This document shows positions 21,179 to 28,679 of a stretch of DNA of 64,000 bases, piece by piece. A program made the position numbers and the translations under genes. Origin of the DNA: SB11 sp943370295. Lineage in GTDB: Bacteria > Bacteroidota > Bacteroidia > UBA8524. The first letter of the stretch is position 1; every line of letters starts with the position of its first letter. The notes under the pieces are model-generated. The model was not told the origin of the DNA, did not search any database, and saw only the letters and a program-made list of their open reading frames with translations. Location: positions 186,001 to 250,000 of the forward strand of contig CALRQL020000003.1 in the NCBI GenBank assembly GCA_943370295.1, read 5' to 3'.

Positions 21179-21226
21179 TTTGTTTTAATTCTTTTTAGCT
21201 GTTTTGCTGATACAAAGGTTGGGACG

Positions 21227-21248
21227 TACTACGCAGCCTAATTGCGCA
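21227..21248. promoter_or_regulatory. candidate WYL operator, left copy
   Basis: TACTACGCA-N6-TTGCGCA, continuing to TGCGCAGTA, so the site itself is a near-palindrome. The same 16 defined bases occur in opposite orientation at 21331-21352. It lies upstream of the Ro60 start. Confidence 0.6.
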
Positions 21249-21299
21249 GTAATAAAATGAATAAATATTTTTCTTAAATTATTGATTTACAGTGTTAAT

Positions 21300-21317
21300 A
21301 ATTTGAAATTTCAAATT
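21300..21317. promoter_or_regulatory. 18-bp perfect palindrome between Ro60 and WYL genes
   Basis: AATTTGAAATTTCAAATT is a perfect palindrome followed directly by another TTTGAAATT. It lies between the two operator-like sites and may be a further regulator site or a core-promoter feature. Confidence 0.4.
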
Positions 21318-21330
21318 TGAAATTCCGAAG

Positions 21331-21352
21331 TGCGCAAATACATTGCGTAGTA
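21331..21352. promoter_or_regulatory. candidate WYL operator, right copy
   Basis: TGCGCAA-N5-TTGCGTAGTA reads as the exact reverse-complement arrangement of the left site (TACTACGCA-N6-TTGCGCA). It lies 39 bases upstream of the WYL gene. The two copies are placed symmetrically in the 227-bp divergent promoter. Confidence 0.6.
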
Positions 21353-21390
21353 TTTTGTAGTTTTGGATTGAAATAACCCCGTTTTTAACC

Positions 21391-22419
21391 ATGCCTTTGA
21401 ACAAACTGGCACTTTTGCGCTATAAAACCATCGACCAATGCCTGCGAAACCGCTTTAGAAAATGGACACTTGACGACCTTGTAGAAGCTTGTGCCAATGC
21501 TTTATATGAATACGAGGGCATTACGCAAGGCGTAAGCCGCCGTACGGTGCAGCTTGATTTGCAGAATATGCGCAGTGATAAGTTGGGCTACAATGCACCC
21601 ATTGTGGTGCAGGATAAGAAGTTTTACAGCTACGACGACCGCAATTACAGCATTACCAGCAACCCGCTGAGTAAACAGGATGTGGACACGCTGACGGAAG
21701 TAGTGGGGGTATTGAAACAGTTTAAGGGCTTTAGCTATTTTGATGAGCTTACCGAAATGGTGAGCCGCTTGGAGGACAAGATTTATAAGCAGCAACACAA
21801 GGGGGTATCGTACATTGATTTTGAGAAGAATGAATTGTTGAAGGGGCTGGAGCATATTGACCCTTTGCATAGGGCATTGGTGAGTAAAAAACCGTTATTG
21901 ATTACTTACCAATCGTTTAGAAAAACACAGCCTACGGTATTGGTGCTGTATCCGTATTTATTAAAGGAGTACCGCAACCGCTGGTTTTTATTGGGCAGAC
22001 GTAAAGACCATAAGGAAACCACTACTACACTGTTGGCACTTGACCGCATTGTTGGATTTAGTGAGATGCCAGGAGAGCCCTTTGTTGAGGCGGCTTTTAA
22101 CCCGCATACGTTTTTTGACGATGTGATTGGCGTAACTAAAACATTGCAAGACCGGCCGCAGCTTATTGAACTGTGGGTGGATAAGGAAAACGCACCGTAT
22201 GTGATTACCAAACCCCTGCATCCATCACAAGAGGTGAGGCGACAAGATGAGGAAGGTATTTATATAACTATTAATGTGGTGATGAATTTTGAGCTGGAGC
22301 GCGAAATACTGGGCTTTGGCGAACGGATGAAGGTGCTATCACCACGAAGGTTCCAGCAGCGGATTAAAAACAAGTTGGGAAAGGCAGTTGGGTTATATGA
22401 TAATAAGGAAGAGGGGTGA
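21391..22419 (+). CDS. WYL-domain transcriptional regulator
   Basis: A 342-residue regulator. The N-terminal 90 residues carry a winged-helix-type DNA-binding region (TLDDLVEACANALYEYEG, then GVSRRTVQLDLQNMRSDKLGY). The WYL ligand-sensing domain spans about 155-230 (LLITYQSF... RWFLLGRRKDHKETTTTLLALDRIVGF). A WCX-like C-terminal domain follows. WYL proteins often sense nucleic acid or nucleotides and control defence and RNA-repair loci. It is divergent from the Ro60 gene, with paired operator-like sites between them, so it most likely controls both. Confidence 0.87.
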   Translation: MPLNKLALLRYKTIDQCLRNRFRKWTLDDLVEACANALYEYEGITQGVSRRTVQLDLQNMRSDKLGYNAPIVVQDKKFYSYDDRNYSITSNPLSKQDVDTLTEVVGVLKQFKGFSYFDELTEMVSRLEDKIYKQQHKGVSYIDFEKNELLKGLEHIDPLHRALVSKKPLLITYQSFRKTQPTVLVLYPYLLKEYRNRWFLLGRRKDHKETTTTLLALDRIVGFSEMPGEPFVEAAFNPHTFFDDVIGVTKTLQDRPQLIELWVDKENAPYVITKPLHPSQEVRRQDEEGIYITINVVMNFELEREILGFGERMKVLSPRRFQQRIKNKLGKAVGLYDNKEEG

Positions 22420-22483
22420 AGGTTTTTTATATACCTTTTGTAGGTATGCAGGCCTAACATTATTGATAACGTGCTCCTATTTT

Positions 22484-22745
22484 ATCAATAGCATCGGGAT
22501 TTATTCCCGATAATATATCAAACATCCCTCAACCACTTCTTAATCAACGGGATAAGACACGCACTGTCCGTTGAACGACGAACGTTTGATAACTGTTGCA
22601 TTATCTGTGCGGCTGTTAATGTCCTTAGCCTGTCGAAGGGTGGCGGGTTAGGAGTTATATCAGAATTATCATCCGAAGGTACGCAGTGTGCTGCTATAAA
22701 AGATTACCGATAACTGTATCAATAGCATCGGGATTTATTCCCGAT
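22484..22745. repeat. direct repeat pair in a 356-bp gap
   Basis: The run ATCAATAGCATCGGGATTTATTCCCGAT (28 bases; palindromic part ATCGGGATTTATTCCCGAT) occurs at 22484-22511 and 22718-22745. No gene is visible between 22420 and 22775. The rest is repeat-like sequence with CCTGTCGAAGG-type motifs. Confidence 0.65.
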
Positions 22746-22775
22746 GAGTCTTTCGGCAAGCTCAAGACAGGTGGA

Positions 22776-23960
22776 CTATACGTTCTCCTTTTGGAAAAGA
22801 GCGGGGATGGTTTTTAGTATCAGTTTGATATCAAACCATAGTGAATAGTTGCGGGCATAGTCGTTATCAAGGCCAATGCGTTCTTCTTCGCTCATTTCGC
22901 CTTTTTTACCGCGCTTGGTCACCTGCCAAAGTCCTGTAATACCCGCAGGGGCCATAAAACGCAGGGCAAAGCGGTCGGTAGTCAGCTTTTCAGCCTCATA
23001 CATAGGCAAAGGGCGGTTGCCAACAATACTCATATCGCCTTTTAGCACATTCCACAATTGGGGTAACTCATCAATACTGGTATTGCGTATAAACTTACCC
23101 ACTTTGGTAACGCGGGGGTCGTCTTTAATCTTAATAAACGTGCTGCCGTCTTTTTGCAGGCGGTACTGCTTATACTCGTCCTCTGTCATTACCTTGTTAT
23201 CGGCATACAACAGTAGCTTCTCTTTATCAGCCGCTTGCTTTTTAGGTTCGCTATCGTCTTTTTGTTCTGTTTCAGGTTTATTTTGGTATTGGTTCAGGTG
23301 TTTTAAATCCTTAAGTCGCGCATCTGCATTGGTGTACATACTGCGGAATTTATAAAACCTGAAAATATTATAACCTGTACCCACCCTTAGCGAGTAATAA
23401 AATACAGGACCTTTAGACTCAAGCCTAACTGCAAGGGCGATGATTAAAAACAAGGGTGAAAGCAACAATAGTGCTAACGATGAAAAGAAAATATCAAACG
23501 CCCTTTTGTTCCATGGCATAGAATATGCCGGGATTGCGGGGAGCTTTTTCTCTTTTCCGGGGGCTATCGGCGGGTTGGCAATTAAGTAATCCGCACGCAG
23601 CGCAAACTCATCGTCGGTAGTTTTGGTATCAAAAAGCTCGGCAATTCCTGCCTCTAAAGCCTCTTTGCGTACTGTAGAGTTGATTTTGTCAACCACTACT
23701 GCCATCGGCACATTAGTAAGTTGGTTTGAAGCCCTAAGCTGCATTTGCAAGCCGGCAGTGTTAGGCCCGTTTACAGGACCGTAGGCCAACAGCAAACCAA
23801 ATTTTTCAGTGGGGGTGAGCCACTCAAAAAAGGTAAACCCGTTTTTAAAAATGGCTATCTCGTATTTATCCTTAAACCGCTCTACCAAGTTTTCGGCATA
23901 GGCAAGATCGGGATGTATAAGGGCAATACGGGGTAGTGTATTCACGTCGGGGTTAGTCAT
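22776..23960 (-). CDS. bacterial sugar transferase with N-terminal pseudo-receiver
   Basis: A 394-residue protein. The C-terminal 250 residues are a phosphoglycosyl transferase that loads a sugar phosphate onto a lipid carrier at the inner membrane. They contain the re-entrant membrane helix FDIFFSSLALLLLSPLFLII, YKFRSM, DELPQLWNVLKGDMSIVGNRP and GITGLWQV. A 40-50-residue charged insert sits between YKFRSM and the DPRVT segment. Residues 10-125 look like a receiver fold (LPRIALIHPDLAYAENLV) but lack the phosphoacceptor Asp. Its start overlaps the receiver gene by 8 bases, so it is probably controlled by that response regulator. Confidence 0.87.
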   Translation of the reverse strand: MTNPDVNTLPRIALIHPDLAYAENLVERFKDKYEIAIFKNGFTFFEWLTPTEKFGLLLAYGPVNGPNTAGLQMQLRASNQLTNVPMAVVVDKINSTVRKEALEAGIAELFDTKTTDDEFALRADYLIANPPIAPGKEKKLPAIPAYSMPWNKRAFDIFFSSLALLLLSPLFLIIALAVRLESKGPVFYYSLRVGTGYNIFRFYKFRSMYTNADARLKDLKHLNQYQNKPETEQKDDSEPKKQAADKEKLLLYADNKVMTEDEYKQYRLQKDGSTFIKIKDDPRVTKVGKFIRNTSIDELPQLWNVLKGDMSIVGNRPLPMYEAEKLTTDRFALRFMAPAGITGLWQVTKRGKKGEMSEEERIGLDNDYARNYSLWFDIKLILKTIPALFQKENV

Positions 23961-24333
23961 TCTTTATCCTGCGGAAAATATTTTCTATTCGGGCTTCTAA
24001 TTCTTCGGGGTTAAAAGGCTTCACCATGTAATCATCGGCACCGGCTTTCAAACATTTTATTTTATCAGCAGTGCTTTCGTTTCCAGAAAGCATCACCAAT
24101 GGTACTTCTCTGAAAAAGCCGCTTGAACGTATTTGATGTATAAAATCCAAACCGCTCATTTCAGGCATATTCATATCAGCTATAATCACATCGGGAATAT
24201 TACCCTGCTGCATCCACTCAAGTGCATCCTTTGCATTGGTTTTTTGCACTACCTCGTACTTCTTTCCGAATACGTGGTTGAGAATCATCAGTATCGACTT
24301 TTCGTCATCTACAGCAAGTAACTTTTTTGCCAT
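23953..24333 (-). CDS. single-domain response regulator
   Basis: A 126-residue receiver domain: DDEKS near the N-terminus, phosphoacceptor Asp in DVIIADMNMP, Ser in VMLSGNES and Lys in MVKPFN. There is no output domain. It overlaps the sugar transferase gene, which itself has a degenerate receiver, suggesting receiver-receiver contact as a control mode for polysaccharide initiation. The 24334-24570 gap contains AT-rich promoter sequence only. Confidence 0.9.
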   Translation of the reverse strand: MAKKLLAVDDEKSILMILNHVFGKKYEVVQKTNAKDALEWMQQGNIPDVIIADMNMPEMSGLDFIHQIRSSGFFREVPLVMLSGNESTADKIKCLKAGADDYMVKPFNPEELEARIENIFRRIKND

Positions 24334-24570
24334 GTAAGGTATGTTAACTGCGAAAGTACTGAATTGGGGCTAAAATAGTGTAAATCATGCCTATAATTTT
24401 TAAAATTCAGGGGCATTTGATTCCTAAATGTTGTTATATAGTGCGTTTTATTTTACACAAAGTTGTGTTGATTAAGGTGCTAACCTACATTTTTTAGATA
24501 TAAATCACAGGCTTGATTACAAGTTTCTTAGCCCCTGTTTATTGGCTATTTTTTTACCGAACTTTGTACT

Positions 24571-25185
24571 ATGCTTATTGAAATTCACCCCGATAATCCC
24601 CAAGACCGTTTGATTGAGAAAGCGGTTGAGATTATTGCCAAAGGCGGGGTTGTTGTTTTTCCTACCGATAGTATTTATGCGCTGGGCTGCGATGCTTTTA
24701 ATAACCGCGCCATTGAAAGGGTGTGCCGCATTTTAGGAAAAAAACCAGAAAAAGCGAACCTTTCTCTTATCTGTAAAGATTTAGGCAACTTATCAGAATT
24801 TACTACGCCCATTGGCACTCCTACTTTTAAGCTGATGAAAAGGGTACTGCCGGGCCCCTATACCTTTATTTTAAAGGCCAACAGCAATGTGCCCAAGATT
24901 TTTAAGACCAACAAAAAAACGGTGGGTATCCGGGTGCCTGATAATGCTATTTGCCAGGCTATTATTGAAAAACTGGGACATCCGATGGTTTCATCGTCAA
25001 TACATAGTGAAGACGAGATTCAGGAGTATTTAACCGAGCCCGAAGAAATTTATGCGGTGTATGAAAAAATTACCGATGTGGTGATTGACGGCGGGGCAGG
25101 AGGCAACCAACCCTCAACGGTGATAGATTGCACAAACGAAGTGCCTGAAATTATACGCCAAGGAAAAGGGATTGTTGAGATTTAG
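24571..25185 (+). CDS. Sua5/YciO/YrdC family protein
   Basis: A 204-residue YrdC-fold protein. The N-terminus has GGVVVFPTDSIYALGCDAFN (the ATP/threonylcarbamoyl binding loop), then KKPEKANLSLICKDL, LPGPYTFILKA and VGIRVPDN. The family makes threonylcarbamoyl-AMP for tRNA t6A; the shorter YciO-like members have a less certain role. The length and the KKPEKANLS loop favour the YciO branch. It is monocistronic. Confidence 0.88.
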   Translation: MLIEIHPDNPQDRLIEKAVEIIAKGGVVVFPTDSIYALGCDAFNNRAIERVCRILGKKPEKANLSLICKDLGNLSEFTTPIGTPTFKLMKRVLPGPYTFILKANSNVPKIFKTNKKTVGIRVPDNAICQAIIEKLGHPMVSSSIHSEDEIQEYLTEPEEIYAVYEKITDVVIDGGAGGNQPSTVIDCTNEVPEIIRQGKGIVEI

Positions 25186-25204
25186 TAAGTCCCCCTGTCG
25201 TCTG

Positions 25205-25329
25205 AGCTTTTCGACACCCCCTTGTGTTCCCCCTTACTAGTGGGAATCAGACGCACAAGCCCATTACAGCAGTATGTTTTTTTGGGAAAAGTTAACCACT
25301 ATTGTCATTCTGACCGCAGGGAAGAACCT
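25205..25329. repeat. intergenic repeat, copy A
   Basis: Shares AGCTTTTCGACACCCCC, TTGTGTTCCCCCTTACTAG, ACAAGCCCATTACAGCAGTA and GTCATTCTGACCGCAGGG with the segment at 25493-25615. The 25186-25685 gap has no credible gene. Confidence 0.75.
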
Positions 25330-25384
25330 TATCGAAAGTATGTAAAAAGGATGAAACAAGATGCTTCACTATCGTTCAGCATGA
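25300..25384. repeat. palindromic repeat of the GTCATNCTGA type
   Basis: Ends TTGTCATTCTGACCG and GTTCAGCATGACA are imperfect inverted complements around GATGAAACAAGATGC. It belongs to the same broad class as the repeat at 9956-10036. Confidence 0.5.
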
Positions 25385-25492
25385 CAGCAACCCCGACCCC
25401 TAAATCCCCTAAAAGGCGACTTTTTCGCACGACGATAGTCGTATTAGCGCGGTTGCCATCCTGAGCCTGCCGAAGGAGCGCGGTTGTTATAA

Positions 25493-25615
25493 AGCTTTTC
25501 GACACCCCCTTGTGTTCCCCCTTACTAGTGGGAATCAGGCGCACAAGTCCATTACAGCAGTATGTTTTTGGGAAAGAATTAACTTCTGTTGTCATTCTGA
25601 CCGCAGGGAAGAACC
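25493..25615. repeat. intergenic repeat, copy B
   Basis: A second copy of the 25205-25329 segment, about 90% alike by eye, 288 bases downstream in the same orientation. It looks like a local tandem duplication of a dispersed element. Confidence 0.75.
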
Positions 25616-25685
25616 GTCTTACAAATGTGTCAGCAGGACGGGAGAAGATCTTTCCTACGCACAAAACAAGATTTGAATACTGTTA

Positions 25686-25940
25686 TTACATCTCCATATT
25701 TGAAAGGTAATTGTCTAGTTCGTCATTCGATGAAAACTCTTTTAGCATATTACAGCTTTTATCAGCGAGGAAAGAGAACAAGTCCAATATGTTCTCAAAA
25801 AGCCTAAAATGTGCTCCCTCAAAGTTATAGACATAGAGAATTTTTTCATTGCCAGCCTTTTTCTTGCTTGCAACAAATATGGTTTCAATCGTCTTGCTTG
25901 GACGCAAATAATCTACTTCAATGGCCTTGAACGTGTTCAT
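25686..25940 (-). CDS. small protein coupled to HNH nuclease
   Basis: An 84-residue protein of unknown family, acidic overall: MNTFKAIEVDYLRPSKTIET, a hydrophobic core (ILYVYNFEGAHFRLFENILDLFSFL) and an Asp/Asn-rich tail. Its ATG overlaps the TAA of the HNH gene by 4 bases, so it is translated with it. It may be an immunity or specificity partner of the nuclease. It is AT-rich compared with flanking core genes. Confidence 0.6.
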   Translation of the reverse strand: MNTFKAIEVDYLRPSKTIETIFVASKKKAGNEKILYVYNFEGAHFRLFENILDLFSFLADKSCNMLKEFSSNDELDNYLSNMEM

Positions 25941-26701
25941 CTAATAAAAATGTGGTTATTATGATACTCTAAGAACTCACTTGCTGGCAAAAACCGATTG
26001 GGTAAGATTATTTCCTTACCATCAAAATCCTTTACTAAACTTACCACCGAAGGCTCTTTCTCAAAGTCGTTAATATATTTTGATACTTTGATCTTATAAT
26101 CATTTGTAATTGTTAGCAACCCTTTGTCAAAAGCTTTATCGTGCAAAGCATTAAGGCAAATACCGTTAGTTGGATGCAACCTGTTGGCTTTATCTTTTGC
26201 CCAAGGCACAATATGGCTTGCTATTAATAGTTCAGGGATGTTAAGCCCAGTAATGGCACACCGGGTATTATATGAAACAAGTATTGTATCTCTAAAAAAC
26301 TGTTGGTTTATCCGTGTTTTAACAAATGTTTCTCTTTCTTTTCCTTCTGGTAAGTTCTTTATGTCAACTCCTGCAATCACTTCTAAAGAAGTATTCCTGT
26401 ATTTTGCAATAATTTCTTCAGCATCAATACCAAGCTTGTCCCAATCATTATAATACTCATTCCAAACCTCTTCGTCCAATTTGCTTGAGTTAGTTAACCC
26501 TACTATACCTTTTTCTTTTAACGCTGGATCAAAGCTCCCAAAATTTCCAATTTTCATTTTTAGGGAGTTCGCACTTCTACCCATTATCTGTGAGCCTTCC
26601 ACTATCAACGGATGACTTGAAACCGCTTTGCTAAAGGGTACTTTACAGTAATAGTACAAGGCTACTGTTGTTTGTTGCTTTGTCCACCTTTCAATTGCCA
26701 T
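25937..26701 (-). CDS. HNH endonuclease of restriction type
   Basis: A protein of about 254 residues. The N-terminal part (WTKQQTTVALYYYCKVPFSKAVSSHP, then IMGRSANSLKMKIGNFGSFDP) is the DNA-recognition domain seen on many HNH_2 restriction-like proteins. The C-terminal HNH domain has C-X-I-TGLNIPELLIASHIVPW, then HPTNGICLNALHDKAFDKGLL. I prefer the ATG at 26701 (MAIERW), although one 13 codons upstream at 26740 is possible. It is followed by a coupled small gene. No methyltransferase is present, so it could be a stand-alone modification-dependent or defence nuclease. Confidence 0.82.
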   Translation of the reverse strand: MAIERWTKQQTTVALYYYCKVPFSKAVSSHPLIVEGSQIMGRSANSLKMKIGNFGSFDPALKEKGIVGLTNSSKLDEEVWNEYYNDWDKLGIDAEEIIAKYRNTSLEVIAGVDIKNLPEGKERETFVKTRINQQFFRDTILVSYNTRCAITGLNIPELLIASHIVPWAKDKANRLHPTNGICLNALHDKAFDKGLLTITNDYKIKVSKYINDFEKEPSVVSLVKDFDGKEIILPNRFLPASEFLEYHNNHIFIR

Positions 26702-26792
26702 ATCTTGTTTGAAGAACTGTAAATATACATTTCTTTCCAATCTCCAACCCCACCGTTTAATCCTACGTTCTGTTTGTTAACTTTGCGCACCG

Positions 26793-27809
26793 ATGAAGAA
26801 GATTAAAACCAGTTTGATTGTCCTTTCGATATTGTTGGTGGCGGCTATTATTACTCTGCCGCTGATTGAATATTTTAAAAAACCGAAGCTTACTGAGCGC
26901 AAGGATTTTGCTATTGAAAATATTGCCGACATTGACAGTATTTTTTTAGTGAACCGTGCAGGCGAGAACACGTTGTTGCGTAAGCAAGCCGACGGACGCT
27001 GGACGGTGAACAACCAGTTTAATGCTGCCCCCGATAAGATTGAGCGATTGCTGAAAACCATGAATAAGTTAGAGGCCAAAAATCCGGTATCGCAAGCTGC
27101 ACAACAACGCATTGTGAATGATTTGGCAGTGAGCGGCATAAAGGTGCAGGCTTTTATGAAAAACGGGGATACTAAAACCTATTACGTGGGCGGCCAAACG
27201 GCAGATGAAATGGGTACGTTTATGTACATGGATGGTTCAACTATACCGTTTGTGGTACATATACCGGGCTTTAGGGGCTACCTAACCCCCCGCTACAGCG
27301 TGAACCCCCTTGACTGGCGAGATAAAGCCATTTTTGCTACGCCTGTTGATAAACTGGCTGCGGTGCAGGTTACCTACCCTGATACTGCACAAAAATCATT
27401 TCAGTTGGTGAAGGATGCTGCCAACAATTTTACAGTGAAACAAAACGGTGCTGCCGCGGCTGCAACTAAGCAAGAGTTTGCCAAGTTATATGCTGCCCAG
27501 TTTAATAACATTACGTTTGAGGCGTATTTGAGCGGCTACTCGAAAAGCTTTGTTGACTCATTACAGCAGGCGAAGCCCAAAGCCATAGTTGCCATTACCC
27601 GTAACGACGGAAGTACTGCAACGCTGCGTATTTATTACAAGCCGGTAACTTCGGATACTAAATCGCTGTACGATGATAAAGGCAATATGCTTGTATATGA
27701 TAGCGATAATTACTTTGCGCTGATTGATGGCAGCCCTGAACTAATTACAGTGCAGGATTATATTTTCCGCCATGTGCTTAAAAGCTATAGAGATTTTGTG
27801 AAGCAATAA
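26793..27809 (+). CDS. DUF4340 domain protein
   Basis: A 338-residue protein with one N-terminal membrane segment (LIVLSILLVAAIITLPLIEYF) and a large extracytoplasmic part. The pattern DIDSIFLVNRAGENTLLRKQADGRWTVN and later YYVGGQTADEMGTFMYMDGS fits DUF4340, a periplasmic domain often linked to Gld-type ABC systems in gliding Bacteroidota. No such genes are adjacent here. A strong terminator follows the stop. Confidence 0.8.
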   Translation: MKKIKTSLIVLSILLVAAIITLPLIEYFKKPKLTERKDFAIENIADIDSIFLVNRAGENTLLRKQADGRWTVNNQFNAAPDKIERLLKTMNKLEAKNPVSQAAQQRIVNDLAVSGIKVQAFMKNGDTKTYYVGGQTADEMGTFMYMDGSTIPFVVHIPGFRGYLTPRYSVNPLDWRDKAIFATPVDKLAAVQVTYPDTAQKSFQLVKDAANNFTVKQNGAAAAATKQEFAKLYAAQFNNITFEAYLSGYSKSFVDSLQQAKPKAIVAITRNDGSTATLRIYYKPVTSDTKSLYDDKGNMLVYDSDNYFALIDGSPELITVQDYIFRHVLKSYRDFVKQ

Positions 27810-27835
27810 AAAAGGGGCGCTAAGCCCCTTTTTTA
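27808..27835. terminator. bidirectional intrinsic terminator
   Basis: AAAAAAGGGGC-GCTAA-GCCCCTTTTTT: a GC-rich helix flanked by A and T runs on both sides, between the convergent genes ending at 27809 and 27864. Confidence 0.88.
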
Positions 27836-27863
27836 TTGTGTTGTTATATTCTTGATAAGGTAA

Positions 27864-28637
27864 CTATTTAATCGTCACCATTTCAAAGTTCAGTACTTTG
27901 CCTGATGGTGAAAATAAGCCAACGGTGTAAGTACCTTTTTCAGTTAGTGAAAGGTCGTAGTAAAAAGCACTCCAATCGGGTTCACAAGTCAACTCAATAA
28001 CTTCAGGTTCTCCGCCGCCTGATTTGGTTACTTTCAATATAAATGAGCTTGATTTCAAGCCTGCTTCGTGGCTTATTAATACTACTACTTTGGCGGCACC
28101 TTTGTTTAATTTAAACTCTTTGCGGGCATTTATAGGGTTACCCTCTTCATTTACTGAATCGCAAAAAGTGATTTTAAATCCTTTAGCGTGGGCTTCGTCA
28201 ATCTCATCAATGGCTGCCGCAGCGGCTTCTTCTTCGGCAAACACCAATTCAAGGTTGCCTACAGCAAGGTTCTTTTTGGCAGCATTTTTAATAATTATTC
28301 TAAAATTACCGGTTTCAGTAAAATTAAGCGTAAACAAAACCCAGCTTTTCTTTTCTTCAATCTCAACCGTATATTCTTCAAAAGCATCAAAAGCACCCGC
28401 ATCGTTTTTCTTTTCAACGGCTACGGTTAGTTGGGCATCGGTAATGGTTTTGTTGTTGTTGGTGTACAGTACGTTAATCAAGCCACCCTCAGCAGCTGAG
28501 ATTGCCCATACATCGGCAGCACCTACAGGTTCTCCTGCTTCACTTACGTCTTCAACAAAATACACTTTGTTTTGGGCAACAGCTACAGCAACAGCCATAA
28601 ACAAAGCAATACATAGGCTTAGTTTTTTTAAGTTCAT
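27864..28637 (-). CDS. exported protein with two repeated beta-domains
   Basis: A 257-residue protein with a signal peptide (MNLKKLSLCIALFMAVAVAVA, cleaved after AQ). Two related segments follow: one beginning KVYFVEDVSEAGEPVGAADV and one ITFCDSVNEEGNPINARKEF, each continuing into alternating beta strands. They suggest a duplicated beta-sandwich domain, joined by an Ala/Glu-rich linker around residues 130-150. It has no known family and no C-terminal sorting signal. Probably periplasmic. Confidence 0.72.
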   Translation of the reverse strand: MNLKKLSLCIALFMAVAVAVAQNKVYFVEDVSEAGEPVGAADVWAISAAEGGLINVLYTNNNKTITDAQLTVAVEKKNDAGAFDAFEEYTVEIEEKKSWVLFTLNFTETGNFRIIIKNAAKKNLAVGNLELVFAEEEAAAAAIDEIDEAHAKGFKITFCDSVNEEGNPINARKEFKLNKGAAKVVVLISHEAGLKSSSFILKVTKSGGGEPEVIELTCEPDWSAFYYDLSLTEKGTYTVGLFSPSGKVLNFEMVTIK

Positions 28638-28679
28638 TTATATTGGTTTAGGTTTCTCAAAAATAAGAAACCAACCCAC

